Origin: Hymenolepis diminuta
Taxonomy: Eukaryota; Platyhelminthes; Cestoda; Cyclophyllidea; Hymenolepididae
DNA length: 64,000 nt
Assembly (NCBI GenBank): GCA_900708905.1
Contig: CAADRB010000001.1
Span: 626,004-690,003 of the forward strand
Direction: 5' to 3'
Made by a program: the position numbers and the translations under genes. This document shows positions 1 through 11,393 of the stretch, piece after piece. The notes under the pieces were generated by a model, which saw only the letters and a list, made by a program, of their open reading frames with translations, ran no database searches and was not told where the DNA came from. Positions within the stretch are counted from its first letter, which is position 1. Each line of letters begins with the position of its first letter.

Positions 1-84
1 AACGATCCTGAGAATAGGGTGGAAGTAAAAAATTGTCTTACTTCATTTGGTTGGAGGATTCGGTTTGTAAAGTGTCCGGCTTAC

Positions 85-746
85 AATACATTCAGTGTTT
101 TACCTTCCAAACCTAAATTTTGTAATTGATACTCTGGATTAGCGATAAATTTCTCCACCATGTTGTCCACTTTTTCTTCAGCAAGGGAACGAATAGTATA
201 ACAGACTGGTAGAGTGTAGATGAAACTAGCTTGGGCATTAAAAATAATTCCAATCTTACTGCAGTTAACTGGTAAAAGACTAGCAAATATTTTGTCAATC
301 AGAACTTTTATTTCGAGATTCAAATTTACACATATGGAAATTATTCATCCGTTATTTTCAAATAGTCAACGATAAATTATGCATCACCAGGTTTAGTGAA
401 CATTAATAATATGGAAATATAATTAATTAATCATTTATATTTAAATATAATTAATTTTGAAGGAAGATACTTGATGGTAAGACAAAATAAATATGAGCAC
501 TTTAGCATGGCAAGAGCTAAATGAAAGTAGCTTTTTAAAGCAGTCAAAAATGGCTCTTTCTATGGAAGGTTCATGAAGCCATATATCGCTATACAAATAC
601 GTGGCACTCATTTCAGTCAATATTATTTCTCCTGAGGGTGAGAGATCAATTTGCATCGCAGATTCAGCGTTTTCCTTGCCCCCATAAAAAAACATCAGAT
701 TTCTTGACCTTGGAGCCTCCAGAGAAGCTGATGCTAATTCTGACCA
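85..746 (-). CDS. Unidentified gene, two internal exons, runs off the left edge
   Basis: I do not recognise the product. The first exon (471-746) is 92 codons, open throughout, entered after an AG and left at a GT (CAA|gtatct), both in phase 0. It holds short segments such as FFYGGKENAESAMQIDL and SDIWLHEPSIERAIFDCF that read like a folded protein. A second open block (about 85-304) contains NCSKIGIIFNAQASFIYTLP and ends at a good donor (gtaagc). The phase between the two blocks does not match if the obvious acceptor at 305-306 is used. Either the true acceptor is a later AG inside the second block, or one block is shifted. The gene would continue leftward beyond base 1. Upstream exons beyond 746 were not found. 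No signal peptide or membrane segment is evident. Confidence 0.4.
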
Positions 747-1218
747 CTTTAAGTTATTACTATTCTTTAGCCTTAAAGATGATGGTGCAAAAGGAGAGGC
801 GGAAGTATAAAAGAAAATTGAAAGTCTAGCAGAATTAGAAAGGAAAAGATCTAATCTCAGTAATCAAAAGCCCCTTAATAAAGAGATATCAGAAAATATA
901 ATACAGAATTATGGTGATATTGTGAATTTCATTGATCAAGTCCGTCAGAAGCGCAGAAAATCAAAGCCACGGTACAAAAGACCTAATGACCTTTGGATTC
1001 GTGACATAAAGAAACAAAAGAAATTACGCAAACGATCACATAGATATCGTTATCTTGAATCCTATGCTACCTATATGAAGTGTTGGAACAATTTCAATTT
1101 ATTTATTAGAAACGATAAGATGTATTTACAATTTTTTTCGATTTCTCAGAGTTTTTGTTTATGTATGTTTAATTTGCTTTCCCCAGCCCTAACGGAATCA
1201 TTTAGTATTTGCAATTAA
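642..1218 (+). pseudogene. Basic, Lys/Arg-rich reading frame broken by one stop
   Basis: One plus-strand frame is open from 642 to 1218 except for a single TAA near 810. The part after the stop is strongly basic, with runs such as RQKRRKSKPRYKRPNDLW and KKQKKLRKRSHRYRYLE, like a nuclear or nucleic-acid-binding protein. The end (from about 1100) becomes low in complexity and is probably not coding. No family is recognised. It overlaps the antisense exon at 471-746, so at least one of the two readings is accidental in the overlap. A retro-copied pseudogene, or an exon whose upstream border lies after the stop, are both possible. Confidence 0.3.
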
Positions 1219-2390
1219 ATTATGGGTACAATTATTGCAACATTTATCTAACATTGTTAATTGTTGTATCCTTTTGTGCCCTCCAAAATCGAATAGAGGA
1301 GAAGTAGCAACAATTCCAGACACAATCATTTTGGTATACAGGGAGTGGGAAATACTTGATAATGTTGATGATGGTATCGGTTGTGATGGACCTTGAAATA
1401 GGACCTCTGGCCATTTTGAAAAAAAATCCACCAGGATTAGATATGACATTCCTGGGATGGGTCTAGTAAGGCTGAAAATAATGTGGGACCAAGGGACCGA
1501 AGTTCAAGATTAAACATGAGGATTCTGGGAAGAAATTGGTGCAGCCGTTCCGTTATGCTCTCCTGCATTTTATGCAACCACTCTATATACTGTTCTATTG
1601 GAGTTTAAACATGGGACAAATTTTCTCAGTTTCTTTAAATTTATCATCTATCCATACCGAAGGCTTGAAACGGGAAACGAGCTTTGATTTAGTTCGAATG
1701 TGGCTGCACTGACCATGACATTTTGTAGACTGAATCCCGGTGGACGTTGCATGTGTTTTGGTCGAAGCAAGAGTATCACAATCTGTTTGTGTCCCTTTAG
1801 GCGGCATATTATGGATATGGTGCTTAGAAGAACTGAATTTCTGTAAATGCCAGCCTGGACAGTTAGAGCACTGTGATTGAGGTATCTGTTGATCAATTAG
1901 ACAAGATTTGGGGACTGTTTGTGGTTTGCGCGGTTGACTCGTAGACGGGTCGTGCTGGAACGACATTTGACTCGGTAGACTGGGCAAAAGGCGTGAGAAT
2001 TGTAATTTTACTGATTCTCTAACTGATTGATGCAGCTTTAAGTCATTACTGGCGGTCTGAACAAGAGCTGCCGAAGGAGGCACCTTCGGAAAGATAGTAC
2101 AGCAGGTAATTGAGTAGAACTTTTTGTGAAAGTATGAGAAGCCGTGGCAGTAGATGTCATAGTAACATCAGGAGAAAATTTGGCTTCAAGTTTTGCAGAA
2201 AGAACCTTTATTTCTGCGAACAAGCTCTCCACTATTTTGTAATGTATTGAGCGATCCAATGTTCGTTGAGAAGCCCTATTTTTGAGTTTGACATTGTAGA
2301 AATTGTCAGAGATGGCAAATAATATGTGTTCGCCGATGATTGTACCCTTATTTGCCTCCCCAATACGGCCAACAAACGAAGAAATCAATA
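1198..2390 (-). mobile_element. Ty3/gypsy retrotransposon remnant lacking the RT region
   Basis: Reading the minus strand from 2390 downward, the first part resembles the end of a gag protein. Around 1900-1780 there are remains of nucleocapsid zinc knuckles: CSNCPGWH with the last Cys lost, then CRLKGHKQ in another frame. Near 1470-1400 the N-terminal part of a Ty3 integrase catalytic core follows: W-S-H-I, then PIPGM, then YLILVDFFSKWPEV, which matches the family's conserved (Y)LVVVDxFSKWPEV strand. Only a few hundred bases separate knuckles and integrase, so most of protease plus reverse transcriptase and RNase H (normally well over 1 kb) is missing. Stops and frame changes show it is dead. 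No LTR was located at either side. Confidence 0.75.
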
Positions 2391-4247
2391 ATAAAAGAAT
2401 CCATAAGGTTTCGACCCTTTACTCAAAATTTAACACATTTTCATAAATATACAAATTTTATGATATCCTTTTAAGTAGGAACTTAGTAATTTTTTGAAGA
2501 TAAAAAGGAGTTTATTCCGATGTCTGCCAGATTTTCCTGTGATATTTATTTTACATTTTAATTCCAATTAGAGATATTTTTCTGAGAGATGGAGAGATGC
2601 TGGCTCTGGTTTCCAAAAAGGAATACATTAATTGTCAAATATTACGCAAACTCGTTCTTATTGTTTTTATGTTAGAAGACAGTGTTGATCTCCAGTTGCC
2701 TAAATTTTAAAATTCGGTGGCAGTGGCACCACTTCTACCTCTGTAAGTCGCAATGTGTTTAGCTGGTGTTAGTTGGCGTTTGCAGCTCAATCAGTAGGAA
2801 AAATTTTTAAAATAGAATTTTGAAAATTAAATAAACGCCTTGTAAATGAATTTACATAAAATCTAACTGAAGAATCAATAGTTGTGGCATAATTGCAATG
2901 TCAAATATTGAAAAATAACTAAATATCACTGTATTTGTAAGTATCTGCTAACAAATATAATTTAATTGAATGCTGTTTATTATTATAACCCATAGTAACA
3001 TAAAAAGTTTTATAATTTTTATTGTAATAAACAACTGAAATCGATTAACAGAAAGTTCGATGATTAAGGGAAGTGGATGAAAATGATGGCTAGTGCAATG
3101 TGGAGGTACTAGAGAGTATTACATCTTTTGATTTTTGGTTTCGGGTTGTACAACGTTTACCAAATGAGTAGCTCACGTTTCAAATCCAAATTTCATGATT
3201 AGTTCTCCGGACTGCAGCAAATAGTCTTCTACGATGTCCAGTGTTTGTTAACCGGTTTTAATAGTCAAAAACTAGTAATATTGCCACTCTAATTCATTTT
3301 TTATTCCAGTGGTTCTTTTATGGTAGTCAGCATCTTTGCTATAACATAGGACAGATGGAATAGCTAAAATTTTTAAGTTAGTAGAGCTTCCTTAAGCTGT
3401 GTTTGCTCAAAATAGTTTAGGATTTTTTCAAACGCAGCTTGATACTTTCATACATAAACCGAATTAATTTGTTGTTACACTCGGAGGGCTTCCGCAGAAT
3501 TATTATCGCATTTTTATGGTATTTTACACGTATATTTTTCTGTTTAATAAAAAAGATTCATTAAAGATAAAATTTGGAAGGGGTGAGGGTGAAGAGTATT
3601 TTTTATTATCCCTAGTATAGCTTCTTTACAAACTAGACTAAATTAAGTTATATATCTCTTACGTAACTAATAAATTTCCTAGGGTGAACTGGTAAGTGGG
3701 ACCACGTATATATTGGACAATTAGAAATGAATGAGGTGGGAAAGGCAAAAAGTGTAGATGATGATATAGGGAGGCAGGAGGAATTTGTTAGTACAGAGTA
3801 AAGACGATCCAGGTTGTGGAAAACAGGTGAAATTAGTTACAACAAGGCGGTTGATAAATTTTGCGTTCTCTGTTTGTTGGTCAGCAACCGGCAATTAGAG
3901 AGGAGGCATGAGCCAATAGAGTGCAATGCATGAAGATCAGGCAGGCGATACAATATCTGTGTAGACACAGTTTGGATTGGAGTCCCTCTGTCATTAATAC
4001 TTTTTGCTCAAATGTGACAGAACTTCGAATTCGTTTAATGCCTCAATTTGAGGATCATTTGGTAAAATCTTTACAAGACACCAGTTTGATTTTGTTCACA
4101 ATAACCAAAGAAAGCTTCGACCTTATGTGAAAGCTTTTCAAGGATCTCAAGTGTATTTATTGCCTTCAAAAGAGACGTGATGTTATTTTGGTAGGAGTCA
4201 ATCAACAATTACTTTGCTAATAAGCATAAAATGAAAGCCTTGAGAAT
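2391..4247. other. Intergenic DNA, no gene seen
   Basis: AT-rich sequence with frequent stops in all frames. A 69-codon open stretch near 3921-4130 (+) has no recognisable motif or splice context and is taken as chance. Confidence 0.5.
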
Positions 4248-4391
4248 GAGATTCACCATGTCAAAATAAGACGTACGTTTACGTATCCGTATTATGCATC
4301 ATTTACAGCCGTAATGGAAATAAATTTGTTCAAATAGAAGGGAACTAAAAGAAGCGGGATTTAAAACGTAGAATATAAAGAATCTTACAGG
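4248..4391 (-). mobile_element. Fragment of LTR family A (U3-side part)
   Basis: The sequence from TCAAAATAAGACG to GAATCTTACA follows, with scattered changes, the outer part of the LTRs flanking the Ty3 element at 32.4-34.7 kb. It reads the same way as the minus-strand element, including the minus-strand start TGTAAGATTC. The inner half of the LTR is absent, so this is a truncated relic. Confidence 0.6.
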
Positions 4392-4507
4392 TAAGATTTA
4401 CTTTTGGAAAATATGATCTTCTTATGTATAGCAGAAGGATATTTTGAGTGAAATTATATTACCATTTGGCATGATTCCTCGATCAAAGCTTAGGTATTCT
4501 GTCCAAT

Positions 4508-4876
4508 TTAGAGGGTGTTTAAGGATATGCAAACTATATTTAAATTTATATTTTTTCTTTTAATAATATCCCCAAAAATGTTTGGTGAGAACAAATATAT
4601 CAGCTTCTTGTGGTGTGTGGCCTCTAGTGAAGCTGGCCCGACTTCAATTTTACATAATACTCGCCGTTTAATTAATGTATGCTTAGGCGACCTTTTCCAT
4701 GAATGTTCTGGTACAACATGTAGCGAATTAATAACTATGTAAAATAGGCCCAGAGGGAACACGTCTTGATAGCCTAAATAGACACAATTAACGACAGGGG
4801 AGGTCAAAAATATCAAATTCGTTGTCTCCCAAAGGGGATTTATCATGTTATCCAACACTGAGAGTCCGAATACCAC
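4508..4876 (-). other. 122-codon open stretch, not identified
   Basis: Open on the minus strand just inside the LTR fragment at 4248-4391, on the side where the body of a minus-strand element would lie. Motifs such as VFGLSVLDNMI are not enough to assign it to a retrotransposon domain. It could be decayed element sequence, or chance. The plus strand is also partly open across the same bases. Confidence 0.2.
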
Positions 4877-4879
4877 ATC

Positions 4880-6508
4880 ACTACTCCAGTGTGTATACCT
4901 TTGCTTGTCAACCCCAATAGTAAATTTTATGTTTTTTGTATTTTTTAAAATTAAAACTGATTATTTCCGTGCTTTGGAGTAAAGCCTATCATTCCGTTAA
5001 TTCCGTGTTATTATTGAGTTGCATCTTTTGTGGCAGTTTTGGGATGCTTGTAAGGTTACAATAAAAATTATAGCTGTATCCTGTTATTTTTTATTATTAT
5101 AGTACACTTTAATTTAATTCTATTGAGCTCCGCTCTGTTCGGTCATATTAGCTGGTTAAATCACTCTAGCTTCCTGATAGTATGGATGAAAATGTATTGC
5201 AGTCGTATGACTATTCATCCAAACGAAGCACCTCTTCGTTAAACATTGGGCGTTGTGAATGTTAAATCATCCAAGAACCTGATTATTGTTAAATGTATCA
5301 TATAACACTCTGAGTAAATAAGTCATCAATGCCGAAGAAACAATACGCTGAATATGTAGGAATAGGGGAGAAAAATCTTGTCCAAAGGAATTCATAAAAG
5401 TGGTGATTAATTGAAAATATCGATGCGCCCTCAGTTCTTGTAATTGCTACAGGTCATTTGTATGCCTCCATTCCCGGTCAGAAAGCACCCTTTTTCTTAT
5501 TCTGCGAATAAAAGTTTTCTTAATTTATTTCAGCTCGTCTTCTCATCTTACTTAATTATAAAATGGATTCTTAATCACAATTGCAGAAATTAAAATGACG
5601 GATTTATCGAGGATGTCCCCGTTTATTTCTTACTGGTAGCAGTTTAGTATAAAGACATAATTACTGGAGAAAATATTAGGTTTCATTTTCTGTTTTGTAG
5701 GCAGTGAAGTGTCGAATGGGACTGGATGGTTGAGCACGAAGAACGAATCGAGTGATAAGACAGATTTAATGAAACCAGAAAAGCAAATAACTCCATCTCC
5801 CTTTTTATGTCATTGGCCACTGATTAACTAAAAAATTGAAACATCACATCGATATTGCACTTCCAGTGGGCGTCAAAGCATTATTTCGACCTGCTCTCAA
5901 ACACGTTGATCACAAGTTAACTGTGAGGTTAGGTTAGTTAGTTTCAAGGTATCATTATTATTTTAAAAAATTACTAAATAATTTCTCTTGATGAAATTTA
6001 TATTAAATATTTGTCCCCATTTTATTGAAATGACAAATACATTGTACATCTTTAATGTAAAATAATACTAATGTATCTGGAGCTGATTTGAATAAAAGAG
6101 CAATAATAATAAGTTGTCGTGGCAGTCTTGTTTATTTCTTTCTACCGGACTGATAAATCGGTTTGCAGACCCTAACAGTTTTGAAATAGACCACACTGTT
6201 AGTGTTTTTTCTCTGAATGTGCAACCCCCCACAGGTAGTCTTTCTGTCTTACAATATGTGAGTGCACGCAGTTCCTGACAGTCTAGACGAAAATTTTCAT
6301 CGGTGCAGCAATTAACTAATTTCCAAAGGTCAGTTATAAAAGACTTTTATTTCTATTGTAAGTCACTGTAAGCCTCGGGCACGATGTTTAGCCAGCTACC
6401 GTGTCAATGTCAGTATGAAAGCACATACACCAGCACAGTCATGAGAGACTAGATCAGGAGATATATTCATTTTGATGTGTTTTACCGAATCAGAGGATTG
6501 TAGTTATC
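4880..6508. other. Intergenic DNA, no gene seen
   Basis: AT-rich, stop-dense in all frames. No repeat shared with the rest of the window was noticed. Confidence 0.45.
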
Positions 6509-6838
6509 ATGGAAGAAGAGGAAGAATACCAGGACTTGAGCTACGGTGAAAGTATTATGAAAAACTACAATGTAATTCGAGGGAGTGAGGGAATTTGAGA
6601 AAGTACCTTTGATCACACAAAGATACCGAGAGAGCTTAAGATTGTGTACAATCGTATAGGAAACGTGGTTTATGATAAATGTGGGAAAGAGGATTTATAC
6701 AGTCAGACTGGGGCAAAAAGAAAGATAGTTTATTTAAAACGTCGGAGACAGCCGCTCACTGTCGGAGACCCATTTTACAACTATTTCAATGCCCAGGAAG
6801 ATTCCATTCATTTTGATCGATTAAGAGATCACGTCTGA
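6509..6838 (+). pseudogene. Intronless 109-codon frame interrupted by one TGA
   Basis: From the ATG at 6509 (MEEEEEYQDLSYGESIMK) the frame runs to a stop at 6836 with one internal TGA near 6596 (SEGI-stop-ESTFDHTK). Both halves have balanced, protein-like composition: after the stop come IPRELKIVYNRIGNVVYDK and DPFYNYFNAQED, ending FDRLRDHV. No splice signal removes the TGA. The simplest reading is a recent retro-copy or pseudogene in which TGG (Trp) became TGA; an AT-rich run follows the final stop but no clear poly(A) tail is seen. Family not recognised. A functional readthrough or selenocysteine codon is possible in principle but has no support here. Confidence 0.4.
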
Positions 6839-7767
6839 TTTTACTCATAATAATAATACTAAATAGAATCCTTAAAATGGACTTCTTGTTTCATATAATA
6901 TTATGAATCTATTGTATTTCCTAATAAGTACGTTTCCCAAAAGTACATATTTATTGCTTTTGTTATTAATTTGAAAACTTCTCTATATCTAGCATGAATG
7001 AGTTTATAGTGACTTATTATCAATTTAGCAAAGTTTTATGTTATTGCATTTAATGCATAACTTTTCTTTGTAAGCAGTTTTACGTCTCCCCATGTTTTAG
7101 CTTTTAACTTTGCTACTTAGTGAACACTTTTTCTTTCAATCAAACTATTCCTTCATCGTACTGCGGCGGTAAAGTCAATAAAGGGTAATATGTTAGCAAG
7201 TCTTCTCTGATATACATTGGTGATATCGAGGCTATAGTCTATAATGTAGTAAATTGGTAGTGCAATGGATTTGCGGATGGCGTTATGACTCGTAGTAGTG
7301 GCTAACGAAGCATAATAAACTTAACAGTTCCACAAAGTGCTTCCTATAGAGCCTTTCTATATATTTCCAGTTTTATGCAGTTACCCTTCCTTAACCCTCT
7401 CCCTTTGCTCTCTCCTTCTCCTTCCATTGCTCCAGCTCAATTCTCGTTCCCTAATTTGGAAGAAGTCACTGCATGCCGTTTGCCGAACTCCAGACTATTT
7501 ATCTGGAATTAGTGCTATTTTAGAATCTTAAACAGTAGGATATGCAGTAAATCAATGCACTTAATGTGGTTGAGCGGAATAGTTATTAAACATTTTAGTG
7601 GTGGGAAACATCTAAAATTCATAGCAGAGGACAGTTTGATGTTGAGAGAGGGTAAAGGAATTTGGATAAAGAGTAGGGGAATCAAAAGAATCTTACTCCC
7701 TGTGAGTTTCACGATCATCCGAACAATAGTTTTTTTATTTAAAGTTTGACATTGCTATTCTCTTCTT

Positions 7768-8178
7768 CTACACACGGATAATCTTCATACGGATTATATG
7801 CTCTCTGGACACCCCCAAGATAAACCTAGAAATAGTACTAGTAGACAGCAGGAAGTCAGAGAGACCTCTGCACAGTAAATAACTAGGTATTATTATGAAA
7901 TATAAGTCACACAAAAAATATAACAAATCCGGGAAGATTTTACGAATGTTTACACGATCACACATATTAGGGCCACCTAACAAATATGTAAACACACAAG
8001 ATAGGATAATTGAGTTGAATAAGGCTATGTCATAAGAGAAACATAGGACCTGAGTAACTGGAGGAGGATCATGCATAAACGAAATTGTCACGCCAATTGT
8101 CACGGACAATATTATTTCATATAATTTCTCAGCCATCCTTTTTACATATAATTCCTGTAGCAGCCATCTACTGAACAA
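7768..8178 (-). pseudogene. Hydrophobic 136-codon frame, possible SPCS1-like relic
   Basis: A single-exon minus-strand frame with an N-terminal segment RMAEKLYEIILSVTI followed by two hydrophobic stretches. The order (AEKLYxIIL helix, loop, second helix with SCVFTYLL, then a Pro/Arg-rich stop-transfer-like segment) recalls signal peptidase complex subunit 1, a small ER protein with two membrane helices. The conserved PPWPxYRR stretch of that family is only faintly echoed, and only with a frame change. If the resemblance is real this is a retro-pseudogene; otherwise it is a chance open frame in AT-rich DNA, which often looks hydrophobic. Confidence 0.25.
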
Positions 8179-8439
8179 AGGAGTTTACTATTTGAGAGAT
8201 TACCTTTGAATTAAAGTTGAAAATTAATTTTTTGTCTTCTTATCTTACCTTATCGAACAAAAGTGGACATCCCCGCAGAGCCCTCTCAGCCAATCAGTGA
8301 TCAAATTTCGAGCAGTGGAGCATTAACTGTACTCACAATTACCAAACATTTTCGTTACATTTTCTCCTGTGTTTTTACTAGCTAACTGTTGGGAGAAATG
8401 ATGATTATTTTCCCTTCTTAATTTCCCCATACTTGTTTA

Positions 8440-8630
8440 AACCAATATCGAGTGAGTTTCAGTTTTCTTAGTACAGACATATTTGCCATAACGTGCCCTG
8501 TGTTCTGCTGTGGGTTAGTGGCTTTTGTGTTAAGTTGCTATATTACTGAGTTTTCTAGATTGGTTGCTCTGCAAGATTACTACCGAGACTTCTAGTTTGT
8601 TACGTTATAACAGTAACTTTGGGAACAATT
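8440..8630 (+). repeat. Dispersed repeat R5, copy a
   Basis: Aligns with 35895-36085 in the same orientation; shared blocks include GTTAAGTTGCTATATTA, GAGTTTTCTAGATTG and AGTTTGTTACGT. Two copies in this window; class unknown. Confidence 0.7.
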
Positions 8631-8787
8631 TATACTGGAGAACGCACTTTGAAACCTGTTATACTTGTCTGCAACTAGGTGAAATTCTAGAAGGATTACT
8701 ATGGTTTAGTTAGGAGCTTGTCTGTGTTGCATCAGCTAAAAATTTGTTATCATCTGTTAAATTAACTACTCAAGGTTTGTGTAATAA

Positions 8788-9065
8788 CATCATGGTCTAC
8801 CGAGGCCACATCGATCGAATATTTGGAATAAGTCAAGCCGTTCATGTCGTTAGATCAGTTCAAAGATGGCAGGCAAGCCACTCCAATTTATTAATGAGTA
8901 AATTGGGTTTATATATAAAACATTTCTTTGTTAGAAGTCGGTCATGTCTCGTCGTCGGTGTCTCGATGTGATGATTGACAACTGTTTAGGTACCTATGTG
9001 CAAACACGCACAACGGGACCTCTTGTAGACACTATAGTGGGGATCTTATCACCAGTCAATCATTT
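8788..9065 (+). repeat. Dispersed repeat R1, copy a
   Basis: Its reverse complement matches 49525-49815 over most of its length, with shared blocks such as the CATCGATCGAA stretch, AGGCAAGCCACTCCAA and TTAATGAGTAAATTG, and more weakly 51385-51610. It reads as a 75-codon open frame here, but the other copies do not keep it. Probably a non-autonomous element or the end of a longer one. Confidence 0.75.
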
Positions 9066-11393
9066 CTAATCGTCAGGTGTTGATAAACATCTGCTGGCTA
9101 TTGCAGTTTCAAAGAAATATTATCAGCCATTATTATTAACTATGTAAAAAATTAATCCCATCTGTGTGGGAGTCATCGTGGCTGCCATATTTTCTCAATT
9201 AAAATGTCCTTGTTTTTTCATTGAGGAATAAATATTTATGTCTGACTCTTTTCGTCTGCAGTAATGCTGGAAAACTTAACTCTTAACTGAGATTGATGTA
9301 CACTTGCCACTATAGAAGAATGAACCAAGTCCTAAAATTTAATAAAATCAGTTGAGCGTCACCGCATATAAGACATTACTTTCGGTAGGATAACATGTTC
9401 CGTTCATTTTACTCAACTAAATATCAATTAAACAATCTATAGCGTCTTAAGAATATGAGGAGGTAGAACCGGACTGAAGAGGAATAAGTCTAGATATATG
9501 TCTGTGTTTCAGATACCCGCATATTGTATCATTTGACACCCGGAATAAATCAGGCATCGATGGCAAATTAGCAAATAATTAACAATGGGGGAATATGATG
9601 AAGACAGAGAATTAGAGAAAGATTGTGTTTCTGATAGGGGTGGTGTCAAAAATTTTGATTAAAAAAGAAGGGTGCGCTTTCAGTTGTTTCAATGGCTACA
9701 TGCAGTAATGAATAGAACATATAGGGGGAATTGCAATTTTCAAATCGATTTTAGTAATATTAAGCTTTTGCTCACCGATCGTTGCTTCTGTAATTTCATG
9801 TAAACGTATGAATTTCACTTCCGAGATATTAATCACTACTCACACGGAACTTGCCTTAAATGCCGCCTGCATGAAAGTACTTCTCGATCCGACTAACTTG
9901 AATTCTTTATGTTAATTCCAGTCTTATACTCTTTGATTGTGGACTTATCGTCTGAGGTGCGGTTAGCGACATCATACTGTTTCAAATAGGTGAGATTAGA
10001 ATTATAATTGGATAACATATATTTCAAAAAGAATATTTCTACTTTTTCTAAAATATAAAACAAACATCAGTATATAATGCCTAACTTTTCTCCACGGCAT
10101 CAGTGTTACTTTCACTAACGAATTTTAAAATATTAAAAATAAATTTTGAATTCATGCAGTAAGACATTTCGTTTAATTATGTGCATATTTATGCAAGTAA
10201 AATCTCCATTCTTACATCAGGTAAACCGGAGAAAGAGAATGGATTAGGAACCATATTTGAATTAACTGTCATGCGTCTCAATCAGGGCCAACATCTAAGC
10301 CATGTTTCAAGGTTAACAGTCAAAAAGGGTGTTACAATGCGACTGCCTTAGGTAAACATACATTATTTCAGTTCCATTTACGTTAATTTTATTATATCGG
10401 GTGTAAATTATAAACCTGGGAAAGTGAAACTAGGCCCAATAATTTCACAAATAGGATGTCTAACAGGAATTGCTTGTTTTAATAAGTATTCAAATATTAC
10501 CAAGTACGGAAGTGCAAAATTATAAGATAAATTAGAGTATTTCCCTCTTATTGGTATATTTTGCAGAAATTTTCAATTTTAATGATAACAAAAGGGATAA
10601 TTAGAATATAAATATAAACTCAAACAACATGTTTCGTTACCGGTAGTAGTCAAAATCTCATAAATACGCAAAATACCATAAATAGGATCCATAACTTTAT
10701 TACCGTTTGAAATCGAAATTTGTAAACGCTTTTCCATATACAGAGAAATCATTTTGAAAAATTTTCCCCTTCTTGTTAACGAATTTCGACTTATAGTGCG
10801 CCTTCAGTCCTCAAAACATAACAAGACTTATACAGAGAAAAAACAAGAAAAACATCCAAACATACAGGTTGAATAAACATTAAATTCACGTATTATGAGA
10901 CCTCAATAAACTTTATTTGCATTGTTTTTGTGCGATATAAAATCAATGATGAAAAATTAAATTGCTAAGTTCTTTTTCATAAAAATAAATTAAATAGTTG
11001 AGCTTTATAAATCCAGTTCAAATATTTGCGTAAATATGAATGCTGTTCGGAAAGCCAGCAGCAATAATTACAATATCATGATAAAAAAACAAAATATTAA
11101 AAATAATCTAATTTTATTAGGGATCACAAATTATTGTGATATTTAAAGTAGACTCAGAATACCTTGTTTAAATTTATTAAGGCAACTACTGTATTCAACC
11201 TTTTGCGATGTGGCCTTTCGACTTATTCTTTACTTTAAAGAATGAAGCAGGAAGAAGTTGTAGGATTTTTATTTTCTACTTCCAATTTTTCAAACTTTAT
11301 AAGACTTTAATTTAAGTGTAGTACATATCTGATTAAAGCGCAGGGTATCTTATAACAGAAAGTTAATGTACAACCAATTATAATTTTATTTAG
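9066..11393. other. Non-coding upstream region of the VHS-GAT gene
   Basis: AT-rich with no convincing gene. A short frame from an ATG near 9585 (MGEYDEDRELEKDC, acidic) could end at a weak donor giving one leftover base, which would fit the phase of the exon at 11394. This is the only first-exon candidate noticed, and it is weak. Confidence 0.35.

Noticed and set aside
4515..4742. 75-codon plus-strand frame
   Set aside because: Antisense shadow of the longer minus-strand open stretch at 4508-4876, and neither has a recognisable motif.
8744..8971. 75-codon plus-strand frame
   Set aside because: Lies within repeat R1; the other copies do not preserve the frame.
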